Origin: Trichoplax sp. H2
Taxonomy: Eukaryota; Placozoa; Uniplacotomia; Trichoplacea
DNA length: 64,000 nt
Assembly: GCA_003344405.1 (NCBI GenBank)
Contig: NOWV01000221.1
Span: 1-64,000 of the forward strand
Reading direction: 5' to 3'
The notes beneath the pieces were generated by a model. It saw nothing but the letters and a program-made list of their open reading frames with translations, was not told where the DNA came from and made no database searches. The position numbers and the translations under genes were made by a program. Shown here piece after piece: positions 50,701 through 60,700 of this stretch (position 1 is the first letter of the stretch; every line of letters starts with the position of its first letter).

Positions 50701-53531
50701 TTCTAATCCCTAATAATCGATATTTTAAAAATTATATTTAGAATGATTACAACCATTACATTGACTACATCAAATCGCTACCACTTACAGCTCATCCAGA
50801 GGTATTTACAGGCAGATAATTTGAAGTCTATACCTAATTGCATGATGTTCTACGTACGATTAGTAATATATGAAAGAATAGTTTTATTTTGAATCGGAGC
50901 GAATTATTTTGACAGTTTTAAAAAATCTTACAATAGTAAGAATTTATCTTGCTAATTATCTGGACAGTTTTAATCTTATAATAGTAACAGTTTACCTTGC
51001 TGTACTGCTGTATTTCTATGAGGTGGATTACATAACGTAAAATACTAAGAAACTAGGATATACGATCCCGCTAGACTACTTGTATTTTGATCATCAAATT
51101 TTACTATTTAGTTTGCAATCATGCTCTGTAGTTTCTTTATAATAAATTTAGTAATCCTCGAGTCTAAAGATTGCTTTTACATTTCTTATTTGCAAGGCAT
51201 ACGGATTACACGAAAATGCCGATATAACACGAGAGCTAAAAGATACACAAGAGTTATTCACTGGTGTTTTAGCTACACAACCACGTGAGGTAAGTCATAA
51301 AATCCAAGTTTTGTAATTATAGAAAGCAAAATTTTCGAGCTTAAAATTAACTGCGATACTTACTTAAGGTGGCTAATAAAGGAAAATCACCGCAAGATAC
51401 TGTTTATGATATGTGCTCCGATATATTGTCAAATCTGTCCGATGAATTTTCCGTTAAAGATATAACGGTAAGACGAAAAAACTAAAAATTCTTCCATTAC
51501 TTGATTCCAGGGATTTAATCTACTTTATAAAATACTCGATAATTTTATGTTATTGGTTAATCTCTGGTGATAAAATTATAATAATAAAGTTATTGATTGT
51601 AGACCTCATATCCAGTGCGGTATGAAGATTCTATGAATACTGTTCTGACTCAAGAAATAATAAGGTATCGATCGCAGTTACTACCACTTTAGAGCTCTAT
51701 TTCTTATAAAGCTGTCATTTATACGAAATGTACTTACACGATTATGTACTATATAATAGATTCAATCGGCTAATTGCTGTAATCCAATCTAGTCTAAGAA
51801 ACATGCAAAAAGCTATCAAAGTAAACTATTTGAATTTTAAATAAACCATACTTGGAACACAATTGAATTTCTAAATTTAAGTCTAAATTCTCTTTGAAAT
51901 CTTTATTAGGGTCAAATCATTATGTCCGCTGAATTAGAGAGTGCATTTGATTGCTTATTAGCTGGCAAGGTGAATGAAATGCTTATAATTAACTAAAATG
52001 CACTAAGTTATTTTAAATAGAAATCTTTCTTGTTGGTTTTTACGTTCATGCCGCGGCCATTGGGGAATTTCTTTTATCCATGGCTCACATCTAATTAGAT
52101 TTTCATTAATTGTTGACAGGTTCCAAATGCTTGGATGAAAAAATCTTATCCATCTTTGAAACCATTAGGCGGATACATACTAGATTTATTTGCTAGATTA
52201 CAATTCTTTCAGGTAGATCAGTATAGGCTTAAATTTTCATATTAGAAGTTAAATTATTGGCTTTGTTGATTTTAAATGACTGTTTTCTTATTATTAATAT
52301 CAAGGAATGGGTAGCTAATGGACATCCTACCGTTTACTGGTTATCAGGATTCTACTTTACGCAGTCATTTTTAACCGGTAATAATTCTTAAAATGCCAGT
52401 TTCAATTCACTAATTCCGACAATTTATCAACTATTTGTACAGTTATTTCACAACTTATAATTTATGTTTATATCCCTATGATGGCTACGATATTAATGGA
52501 TATTTTACATATCTTTATAGCTATTACTACTTTAAACTATATTACCATGATATCTTATATTATAGGCATACTTCAGAATCATTCGCGAAAGGCAAAAATT
52601 CCGATAGATTTACTAAGTTTCGACTTTCAGGTTCTTGACAATAAATTTGAAGCTAAATCTAAGCCGGTAAGGACTATTAAAGTAGTTTAATTAGTATGAA
52701 TTTGTGCAACCATATTTTTAATGATGTTATTAAAAGTGGGATGGAATATTTGTAGGTGGATGGAGTCTATGTCTACGGATTATATTTGGAGGGGGCAAGA
52801 TGGAATAACGCTGATAAGGTAAGATGCCAAAAATATACGGATCTACCCATTATCATTATTTAATTTACATAATCTCGAGTATCATAAATGAAGCGACCAC
52901 ATCAGTGTTTACGAACTTTTCTACGGTTATAGGTCCTAGCCGAATCACGCTCAACCGTGTTATATGACAGTCTTCCAAAAGTATCCTTAATATTACTTAG
53001 TATTTTCAACATAATATATATGAATATGAAGAAATGATTCTACACAATGGAGACTACGTTATATTTGTCAAAATAGAATGCACTATGTGATAAAATTGAG
53101 CTGGAAAAGAATTTTATTATATTTTTATATAAGAGAAGAGCTTTTCATTAACTAATTCAACAGATTTGGATGAAACCGAAACTGAAAAATTCCATTGATG
53201 TTAATGGTAGATACGAGTGCCCAGTCTATAAGACAAGTGCAAGAAGAGGCATTTTGTCTACAACTGGTATATGACAATTTATTGATTTCTACTAATTTAT
53301 ATAGTTGAGCGTATTTATTATATATGTTTATACTATATTGAATAAATTGCTTTAGACTGAGAGCCTCTAAAGTAGCTTTCCGCTAATCCTGTTTTATACA
53401 AATTCTACAATCGTTATATCCATTTAGGTCATTCAACAAACTATGTGCTAGCCATTTACATGCAATCGGATAAGCCACCTAGTCACTGGATTGACCGCGG
53501 TGTAGCTTTACTGTGTCAATTAGACGATTAA
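25041..53531 (+). CDS. Axonemal dynein heavy chain, single-headed inner-arm type, 95 exons
   Basis: A complete ciliary motor gene. I joined 95 exons (listed in the ten sub-entries that follow); every splice phase agrees and the coding total is 12,897 bases, giving 4,298 residues, in the range of DNAH3/7/12/1-type heavy chains (about 4,000-4,300). Order: divergent N-terminus (1-378), tail (to 938), linker (939-1514), six AAA+ modules with the antiparallel stalk and microtubule-binding domain between AAA4 and AAA5 (2895-3220), and a C-terminal domain ending [16 protein letters not shown], the usual end of axonemal chains. P-loops: AAA1 GPAGTGKT (1597-1604), AAA2 GDALGGKT (1874-1881), AAA3 GPTGTGKT (2272-2279), and degenerate AAA4 GIDGCGRRS (2635-2643). 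It hydrolyses ATP to slide axonemal microtubules. The start ATG at 25041 is the first in a frame open after an upstream stop. The subtype within DNAH3/7/12 cannot be fixed by eye. Two introns use GC donors. Confidence 0.95.
30284..34518 (+). CDS. Dynein heavy chain exons 16-28: linker (DHC_N2)
   Basis: Exons 30284-30479, 30614-30808, 30986-31174, 31532-31660, 31910-32011, 32127-32225, 32312-32347, 32429-32532, 32647-32737, 33576-33643, 33749-33977, 34092-34244, 34380-34518 (residues 939-1514). Hallmarks of the linker, the mechanical lever that swings over the AAA ring: [54 protein letters not shown] and [15 protein letters not shown]. Exon 22 is a 12-codon microexon (32312-32347) with good borders and correct phase. 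Intron 18 contains internal duplications and intron 24 is the longest in this part (838 bases). Confidence 0.93.
31211..31455. repeat. Intron 18 internal duplication
   Basis: Within dynein intron 18 a 25-base word (AAAGAATAATATCAACTTTA plus five bases) occurs exactly at 31284-31308 and 31382-31406. A second word (AATACCAC-x-TT-x-CCGAAAA) also occurs twice, near 31234 and 31431. The arrangement suggests an old tandem duplication that has partly decayed. Confidence 0.7.
34739..36532 (+). CDS. Dynein heavy chain exons 29-33: AAA1, main ATPase site
   Basis: Exons 34739-34937, 35393-35501, 35732-36022, 36144-36281, 36401-36532 (residues 1515-1804). AAA1 starts with [20 protein letters not shown], carries Walker [11 protein letters not shown] (1597-1606), then [18 protein letters not shown], Walker B CFDEFNRI (1647-1654) and sensor-I region [19 protein letters not shown]. 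All catalytic residues (Walker A Lys and Thr, Walker B Asp-Glu) are present, so the principal ATP hydrolysis site should be active. Confidence 0.96.
36677..38850 (+). CDS. Dynein heavy chain exons 34-41: AAA2 with acidic insert
   Basis: Exons 36677-36841, 36988-37125, 37262-37349, 37538-37668, 37884-37984, 38105-38219, 38337-38467, 38614-38850 (residues 1805-2173). P-loop GDALGGKTS (1874-1882), then [24 protein letters not shown], with VDAVWIE at the Walker B position as in other chains, and [12 protein letters not shown]2 normally binds but does not hydrolyse ATP. Exon 41 adds a roughly 50-residue Glu/Ser/Asn-rich stretch ([18 protein letters not shown] onward) before [18 protein letters not shown]. 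Confidence 0.93.
38939..41415 (+). CDS. Dynein heavy chain exons 42-50: AAA3
   Basis: Exons 38939-38992, 39098-39245, 39438-39595, 39700-39780, 39859-40008, 40148-40367, 40789-40902, 41065-41214, 41321-41415 (residues 2173-2563). Walker A GPTGTGKT (2272-2279) and Walker B FVDDVNMP (2337-2344) are intact, so AAA3 should bind and hydrolyse ATP and gate the motor. Also [22 protein letters not shown] and [19 protein letters not shown], both nearly invariant in dyneins. Exon 50 was placed with the AG at 41319-41320 because other AGs bring stops. Confidence 0.94.
40381..40734. repeat. Intron 47 tandem duplication (40381-40507 and 40567-40734)
   Basis: Two diverged copies of a unit that begins GTCTAGAC and includes ATCTTGAGATCATC, ATTCATAGTAAATTAAA-like and ATCATCTA...AAATTAATTTC words. 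The second copy has gained an ATATAT run and other insertions. This explains the unusually long intron (40368-40788). Confidence 0.75.
41708..43587 (+). CDS. Dynein heavy chain exons 51-57: AAA4
   Basis: Exons 41708-41783, 41923-42061, 42163-42353, 42651-42746, 42889-43083, 43173-43306, 43425-43587 (residues 2563-2894). The nucleotide loop is GIDGCGRRS, with Arg in place of the Walker A Lys, a substitution common in AAA4 of axonemal chains. FLLADNQLK is the Walker B region, and [30 protein letters not shown] and [11 protein letters not shown] lead into the stalk. Exon 53 ends AAG followed by GCAAGT, a GC-type donor; the next GT would not preserve phase. Confidence 0.93.
43670..45128 (+). CDS. 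Dynein heavy chain exons 58-62: stalk and microtubule-binding domain
   Basis: Exons 43670-43792, 43959-44018, 44132-44290, 44400-44834, 44928-45128 (residues 2895-3220). CC1 runs through exons 58-60 ([13 protein letters not shown] to [17 protein letters not shown]). The microtubule-binding head is in exon 61, the longest exon after exon 6 ([50 protein letters not shown]). CC2 follows ([20 protein letters not shown]). Exon 62 ends with GGEKERWE and [17 protein letters not shown], the beginning of AAA5. Donor of exon 58 is the weak GTTCGT, accepted because the joined sequence [15 protein letters not shown] is conserved. Confidence 0.94.
45270..48202 (+). CDS. Dynein heavy chain exons 63-73: AAA5 and strut
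   Basis: Exons 45270-45403, 45810-45927, 46035-46088, 46306-46392, 46632-46682, 46916-47053, 47142-47222, 47453-47557, 47656-47760, 47910-47983, 48116-48202 (residues 3221-3564). AAA5 lacks a nucleotide-binding motif, as usual. Recognisable blocks: [44 protein letters not shown]-like [29 protein letters not shown], and [20 protein letters not shown]. Exon 66 ends CAG followed by GCATGT, the second GC-type donor; phase and homology both require it. Exons here are short (51-138 bases). Confidence 0.92.
48313..50660 (+). CDS. Dynein heavy chain exons 74-82: AAA6
   Basis: Exons 48313-48484, 48591-48716, 49002-49179, 49295-49371, 49646-49732, 49823-49913, 50038-50150, 50227-50364, 50460-50660 (residues 3565-3959). 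Conserved AAA6 blocks: [82 protein letters not shown] and [14 protein letters not shown]. No nucleotide site is expected or seen. Phases agree throughout. Confidence 0.95.
50742..53531 (+). CDS. Dynein heavy chain exons 83-95: C-terminal domain
   Basis: Exons 50742-50801, 51197-51289, 51369-51467, 51603-51664, 51760-51820, 51910-51969, 52120-52212, 52305-52377, 52566-52666, 52756-52818, 52933-52980, 53164-53266, 53428-53531 (residues 3960-4298). Conserved features: [73 protein letters not shown] and [29 protein letters not shown] at 53529-53531 follows LCQLDD. The presence of this whole C-terminal domain marks a full-length axonemal chain. Confidence 0.95.
50911..51000. repeat. Intron 83 tandem duplication
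   Basis: GACAGTTTTAA...TAGTAA...TTA-CTTGCT occurs at 50911-50953 and again at 50963-51000, with the second copy slightly shorter. It lies in the long intron between dynein exons 83 and 84. Confidence 0.65.
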
Positions 53532-53693
53532 TGGTTATAAAATTTAACAGAATCTTAAAAAATATTAGCTGTTGTTTATATCACTAAATATACATTTTAC
53601 CGAATGCGAGCGTGCGCGTGTAGAATTGATTATTAGTACTGTAATTTTATTATCTTACATCAATCATATTCACTATTGTATAGCTATGAAAGT

Positions 53694-53699
53694 AATAAA
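53694..53699 (+). promoter_or_regulatory. Candidate polyadenylation signal of the dynein gene
   Basis: AATAAA lies 163 bases after the dynein stop codon, the first canonical hexamer downstream. In AT-rich DNA such hexamers are common, so this is a position-based guess. Confidence 0.45.
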
Positions 53700-55326
53700 T
53701 TGAAATTAATTGCCATCACAATTTACTTTGATGATCTTGGCGATGGTATGAACGGTAATTCATAAACTTAAAGTTCTTAAACAGCAAAATGAGTTTACTG
53801 TTTACCGTATCATTTATTTTTTGATTATTTCGATTCTAAAGATACTAACTGAATAGCACTAGAGGTAGCGTTATTAAAAATATTTTATGATTTTATCTGT
53901 AACTTTTAAAATAAATATCCAACAATTGTTTCATATTATTCTTAAGAGTATGCAATGCTAACATTCATTTAGCTATTAAATTTAAATTTAAACTTAGCTC
54001 TCATTACCGAATAAACATTGAGTCAGCCTAATTTGATGTACTTTTTATTGACTGGAAGTATTTTCAAGCAGTAAGCTATTAATTCATATATCAATTTAAT
54101 TTCGATCAGCTTTTAAAAAAATTTAGCACTTACTACTACGCTAAGCATTGTATTGCAATGTATGTAGTTCTATAAATGAACTATCTCTTATCTATAATAA
54201 AATTAGATTATCGCGACGCTAATTATTTTATATGCGATATACTTAGATATTATTTTATCATCAAAAGACCTTGATAAAGTATTTGATATTTAGATAATTA
54301 TGTAATTTGGTAATTTGATTAGAATAACTTTAGTGTAATTCCTAAATTCACATTAGTGTTTAAGACTGTTCATCTGCGAGTTACAGACTAGTGAAACATA
54401 AATCCATGTACGTTTATCGTAGTAGTTACTTAGTGTTTTTTACGTTATTTATAATAGCCTAATTTAGAATTTGTTATATCATTCAGCCAAAAGCAGCCTT
54501 TTAATCTTGTCGTATTGTTTTATTCGATAAATTTAATTCTGTTTTAAAATTCAGTACATCAAATCAGAAGTAATTAACGTATAATTTTGCATGTTAAATT
54601 GCTAGTAAAGGCATATTTATGCGCTGACATTCCCTTCAACTTTTGCTCAAAGTTCAATAATTGTAGCAAGTTAGATAGAAAGAGATACAGATTGTATTCA
54701 ATGCTTTGGTTCATACATTATTGGGAAGAAATTACGAACGTTACAGCTCTGGTATAGTTAATCAACCAGTTAAACGAATAAATGTTATTGAAAATTGTTA
54801 CTCAGTACAGTATCTTTCATATACATATTTCTGTTAGTCGTCATTATATCTACATGTATATCAGGATATGCTTGTTTTTGCATTCTACCTTAAACTCAAG
54901 CAATAGCATGCTGCCGATGTGAATAAATTTTAGTTTCTGGATTAATAACGATAGCAATATTACTAAGATGCATTAAACATTTTACAAATATTAATGTAAA
55001 ATATGGGAAAAATTATTGTTTTCATGTTTATAGATCATGCAGCGTTAATTGCAATTACTGTTCATATCTCAAACCGTTAACTATGAGAGTTACTTTCACA
55101 GGTTATTAATTTTTATACTAATAAATCAGTCTAATAGAGCAAAGTGTAAGTACATAACATATATTTTGCCTAAATTGTTCAATAAAGCTAGTTAACTTTA
55201 GTTACATAGATGAAAACAGCACAGTTAATTTTCTATGATTGAAAGTTTAAAAATAAATGGAAAGGCGTTACTAGTGTAGCAAATAAAAACGCAGGATAAC
55301 AGAGCAATTTAAAATTTCTACGCAAT

Positions 55327-55566
55327 CTATTTTTCGTGTCTAGTTCCGCATACTATATAACATGCATTAGAAGCTAAAAGTATAGCTAATCGTTCAGCAG
55401 TATCCAATTGAGCTATTCTATGATTTTGTATAGCTAATATTACAGAATCAGTAATATCAAATTAGCATATTTTATAATCCACAATAACTGGCAGCATTAA
55501 TACATTTAGCATACAAAGGAATAATTGATCATAAAAACCATATGTTGCTCTAGTAGAAATTATCAG
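55327..55566 (-). pseudogene. Coding-looking stretch interrupted by one stop, possible relic or orphan exon
   Basis: After an AG at 55568-55567 one minus-strand frame reads about 34 codons to TAA at 55464-55462 and then continues, in the same frame, for 44 more codons to TAG at 55329-55327. The downstream part (VILAIQNHRIAQLDTAERLA, then ILLASNACYIVCGTRHEK) has a balanced, protein-like composition unlike the I/N/K/Y-rich chance frames elsewhere. I cannot assign a family. It could be a decayed exon, a real exon of an unrecognised gene, or chance. Confidence 0.25.
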
Positions 55567-55820
55567 CTATTAGAAGCAACCTATTCATCATCTTCTATAA
55601 CTTACTGCAATATTCATTAAAGCAAATTTCATCATAAACCAATTCAGAATAATGATGAAGTCAATTCCTAATTACTCTTATGGCAATAAATATATAGCAT
55701 TACATTCACTTGTTCTTACGTTAGGAGTTAAATTTGATCTTTGGTTATGCGATAAAATGTAAAATTAGATCATATCATGTTTATAAATGCCTTATTCAAG
55801 GCAATATTCAGGATTTTGAT

Positions 55821-55826
55821 TTTATT
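55821..55826 (-). promoter_or_regulatory. Candidate polyadenylation signal of the G-alpha gene
   Basis: AATAAA on the minus strand, about 80 bases after the G-alpha stop codon, the usual distance for a compact 3' untranslated region. Confidence 0.5.
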
Positions 55827-55906
55827 CGAAATCGATTACATTTACGATTAATGATCAAATCTATCACTTCACTACATGAACCTCAAGTGGCAGTTTTCGT
55901 CTTGAA

Positions 55907-57799
55907 TTAAAACAGCAGACCGTGTTCTTTAATATTTTTTTGTAGTATAACGTCGGTTACTGCCGCAAATACAAATACTATATTTTCTGTATCGGTAGCA
56001 CACGTGAAATGAGAATAGATGGTCTTTTCTTTCCCATTACTATTGAGAGATATAAATTTCTTTTGTATATAGCTTGTTGTTTCTTCATAACTATTTGTTC
56101 CTAAAATTTAAGCGCAATTATAGGTTAGTGTATAGTTTTTTATGCTTAATTCAAGAAATAGATTTTGTGTATTAACGAATTATCTAAACTAATTATAGCT
56201 CAGACTGTGCTTCCTAGATAATTATAGCTCATTTATTCTTTGCAATGGTTCATATTACAGTTTTTTACCATTATATTCCGGAAAACAAGTGGTAATAGGA
56301 GATTTTCTAATTTTTTCTTTAAAGATATCAGTCTTGTTTAAGAATAATATGATAGAGGTTTTCTTAAACCATTGATTATTACAGACTGAATCGAATAAAT
56401 TTAGGCTTTCTTTCATTCGATTCTAATAGTTTTTTAATGAAACATGTATGTATTAGCGTTTAAAATATGATAATATTAAAAATGCTATCAGCTGTAGCTA
56501 AACATATTCGAAGATTACAACTAATTTTCATCCATTTTACCGTGAAATAGTCTTCCTGCAAGACCAAATCATATGCACTTAAAGCCGCGCAAAATATAAC
56601 TGCAGTAACATTTTCAAAACAGTGTATCCATTTCCTTCTTTCACTACGCTGTCCACCGACATCGATCATTCTAGTTTGAGAAAGTAATCGGTAGAAATAG
56701 AAGATAAAAGTCTATTACGTAGCCTTTGACGATAAAGTATGGCGATTGGCAGTTATGTAATGTAGTTATGAGTAAACAGAGCAGAAATTGATGAGTGTAA
56801 TGGAGAATATAGTGAAATCGACTACAATATTATTGCCGACTAAAAATTTACCTACAAGTAATTCTATATTGATATCTTACTTAAACTCAAGACCCTTGTA
56901 TTCGAATTCTGTTTCTTTAATAGAGCTGGTTTTAACCCTTGCTCGTAATATATCTTGCTCCGATGGTAAATAAGAATCTTGTACTAGGCGATCTAAGTCA
57001 TCTAGATAGCTAAAATAAATCGTGTTTCGTTAATACTGCAAAAGTTCCATTACCAATTCCGTCACTTTGTCTACTTGTTTATACCGTACTTATTGGACAT
57101 CGTATAAAAATTTATTATTAACTTGGTACAGATCTAGCAATTATACTGTATAGCCTCCATGAAATTTTTATATTCATTTACAGTAGTCATCGAATTTAAT
57201 AGTTTATATGCATTCATTTTCCTTACTATGATGCAGAATCCATTAACTGATATTCTCTAGAGCGATTAAAACATTTCTGTACATCAGGATCATTCCACAA
57301 TCGTTTCATAATCTTTTTTAACTCTGGCGTAACTTCATCAGGACTATCATATATTAATCTTAGAAAATCTTCAGCATCGATCTAATTGGACAAATCAATA
57401 TTTCATTTTAATAACTTTTATTAAATTATCTATTTCTGCAATGAGCACTCCAACGATAATACTCACCTTTGTATGAGAACGTGAAATATCGATTTTTAAA
57501 ACTTTCATAGCTTCAATAATTGCTTTTAACGAATAAATAGCATTACAATGGATTATTGATTTATATTGCTGTCGATCTTCATCTGAATAGCCACTTTCAT
57601 GGATAATCCTATATAAAATATATCGCAAGATAGATATGATAGAAGGGCATTATTGATATTATTTCATTCAGTAGCTCAAAACATTTAATGGTTATTACTA
57701 GAAATAATGCAGAGTTGTAATTTAGAACATAGTAAAGAATTTTATTGATTTCGTACCGCATTTGCTTGGCAATTGTACTTTTACCAGATTCACCAGCGC
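55907..57799 (-). CDS. Heterotrimeric G-protein alpha subunit, Gi/o-like (N-terminal exon missing)
   Basis: GTP-binding switch that couples seven-helix receptors to effectors at the inner plasma membrane. Seven exons join in frame: 57799-57757, 57608-57467, 57381-57227, 57009-56881, 56670-56541, 56422-56269, 56100-55907, giving 315 residues. The usual length is about 354, so only the first 40 residues or so (myristoylation/palmitoylation end and alpha-N helix) are missing. All five nucleotide motifs are present: GAGESGKST, switch I RARVKT, switch [18 protein letters not shown] and [24 protein letters not shown] and [20 protein letters not shown] place it nearest Gi/o. The switch I Arg and switch II Gln are intact, so intrinsic GTPase activity is expected. 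The C-terminus [10 protein letters not shown] lacks the Cys at position -4 that pertussis toxin modifies in Gi/o. The first exon must lie beyond 57800; I did not find it. Confidence 0.92.
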
Positions 57800-60700
57800 C
57801 TATTAATTAATAATTTGAACCAATACGTAAAATTAGCAAATTGAAGTTGTAATTTTAATAGTAATGGGAGATGACCAACACTAATTCTTTAAGCTACACC
57901 TAGTGAACCAGTATTGTACTACTGTTACATCAGTAATGAAATAAGAATAGATAAATTCTGAAAGAAAATTATTTGCTATCATCCAATAGTTCAATGATTC
58001 GGCAGAACCGAATCATGTGGAACTGATTAACTTTCCTATCTATATGCTCATCGCTGATGAAGAGGTGATGCAAATAAATTTTATAAAAATGCTCTACTAT
58101 ACAAGACTGTAAATTAAATAGCACATTTGATTAATTTTATTTTTTGTAATTTCTATTTGATAACTGAAAGCAGATATTTCAAAACTATACAAGTTATTTT
58201 ATAAGCTTCATCATTATAAATTCTGAAAAGTAAGAGTAGATAAGAGTGGAATAGTTACATGAAAGATGTTTTTTATTTACGTTGATTAAATCGTTATTTA
58301 TTAGTAGTCGATTTCAAAGACGTAAAAGTTCCTAATGCGCCTTATGAGTCTTGATACACGATATTTCTTATTTCACTCAAGGGCCAACTAGAAATTTTAA
58401 TGTCGTCATATGTTATGCATAAATAGAGTATTATTATACTTGTTTGTTTGTTAAGACAGCACTCCATAAACATTGACAAATGACATTAGAATGAGTAAAA
58501 AATTGTCTTTCAATGTTTGATACTAAGCAAAAACGTTGACTTTCTTTTAAGGAATCGTCAATTTTTTATTGAAATATATGCCAAACGTTTTACGTATTTA
58601 AAATAATTAACCAGCTATAAATTAATGATAACCTGCAGCTATGACTACTTTCTTAAAAGGGATAACAATAATAACAATATCACAAACAACAACAACAAGG
58701 AAAGAAGAATAGCTGTATCAGTTGGTTAAAACTACTGTATGCTGGCCTTCTTGGTGTAGTCTGAAATGTCTATACAGTATTTGAGATTTCATTACTAATA
58801 ATGATATTTAAATCAAGTATTACGAAATCGATAGTTTAGACCATAAAATTGTTCAAACTTGTATAAAAATTCGAAATGAGACTATTTTACTTAGAGTTTT
58901 CCCACAGTCTTTATTAAAAATCAAATCGTAATGCCGCTCATATTTATTCTAATGCCATTTGCTAGAAAAGGAAAGTCTAGCCTGTAGTAAACTTAAGATC
59001 AGATCTAGTTATGGCCAATTCATTGCAATCCTTAGAAAAGAGGTATAAAGCTTGTAATTGTAATTTTTTAATCATTAAAGCAATTCAGAAAGCATAAATT
59101 ATACTAAGAAAGTAATGGGTTCAAAAACGATCAAGATCTAATCCATGATATAGGTGCCAGATTGACAATTTGTTAAATTTGGGGAATTTATGATGAAATT
59201 AAGTAAGCAACAAACTACTCTTTCGAAATGATTTTACAAGTATCTAGTCTTGCTAATTCTAATGTAAATTATGAGATAGATACTCATTTGCGCAACTAAC
59301 TGGCTAAGTCCTGAATTATATCTATACCAGATTATATCATCACACAAATAAACACTATAAGATATTCCGGTTAAAACACTGCCCTTTCCAAGTAAATGCT
59401 TAGAATATATTCTTGTAGTACAATAAACTATCCTAAGTGTAATAGATCGCATGTTTTTATCCAACATCTACATCGATATTTATTTCAAGGGCAACTTAAT
59501 ACCTACGAGTATAGTAATATGATAACGCATCTCTAAAACGATAATGTAGGTAGTTGGACTACAAGATTACCTAAGTATTTATTCAAGGAAATGAAATTTA
59601 GTATACTGTATAAATTGTATTATTTTGGCAGTGATGCCTCTATTAGGCCTATAAGTGATTACTAGATTAGGCTAACAGGAGCTGGCTTTCAATTGGAGCC
59701 ACTAGAGCAACATAAGCGTAATTAGATAGCAGCTCGACAAGCTAAACCACTCCAGTAATTCTAAGAAAAATTGTCACCCGATTATACAGCATAAAGTATA
59801 TAAAGTAAATCCCCTGCCGCTAGAGATGTAATTATTAAATTGCATATCGGTAGAAGAACGAATTTATATCATACTCGCACAGCGAAGTTAAGAAAAAATT
59901 AAATTTTTTGTCATTTTTTCGATGTATATTGCTGCTTTAAGCTTCATATCGTTTACTACTGTATGCTTATTTTATTTCTAAGAAAGGACTGTAAATATTT
60001 TATGATATCCTTCACTTACGCGGATATAAATTTATGTCACGGATTTAAAACTAAATTAGCTGCTCTAATTTTAGTTGCCTATCTGCCCTCAATCCTATCT
60101 CTAGAAATCGTAATCTTTCATGTGCCTTTTCTTTCTACTACGCTCCGTCCTCTTATATATTTGTTCTTGCTTGCCTATAAACTGAGTCTCACTTAATTGC
60201 TGCCACTAAGCCGAACGATATTTTCCTGTCGTCTTGATCTACCTTGTAGTACATAATCAAGAGATCTTAGTCATAATATAACTAGAGAAAATTTAAACCC
60301 GTCTTTGCCCTGAATCAACACTGATTATGGGTTGAAACCTATGTATTTCTAGTCAAAAAATTCCATATCTTTCCGTACAATTAAAGTATATTTAAAGCCT
60401 GTTCAGCTTCCATACATTTTAAAATAAGGCTTTTGGCGATAGCGCTTAATCAACTCTAATGACACGGTTTATATTAATTCAAAGTTTCCTTAGCCGGAGC
60501 GTAGGCTCTTATGTACTGGTATATGCTCCGATTGCAAATATACTTTTAACTTGCAATTATTTTGTGTAAGTTTCTTTCTTGCTTACAATTTAAACTAATG
60601 ACTACTAACACATGTAGACTAGCATACTAACATACTGGATAGCAAACAAAGTCTCGTCAGATGTAACGGTATTTATTGTTATTTATTCAGTATTGTACTG

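Larger units (their letters stand above)
53532..55906. other. Intergenic between convergent genes
   Basis: Tail-to-tail spacer between the dynein (plus) and G-alpha (minus) genes. It contains the presumed 3' untranslated regions and one interrupted coding-looking stretch on the minus strand (55327-55566, listed separately). Nothing else recognisable. Confidence 0.55.

Noticed and set aside
56881-57009. G-alpha considered as Gq, Gs or G12 class
   Set aside because: Switch [24 protein letters not shown] and the TCATDTENI segment are closest to the Gi/o style; no Gs-type insertion is present. The unusual tail prevents a firm subclass.
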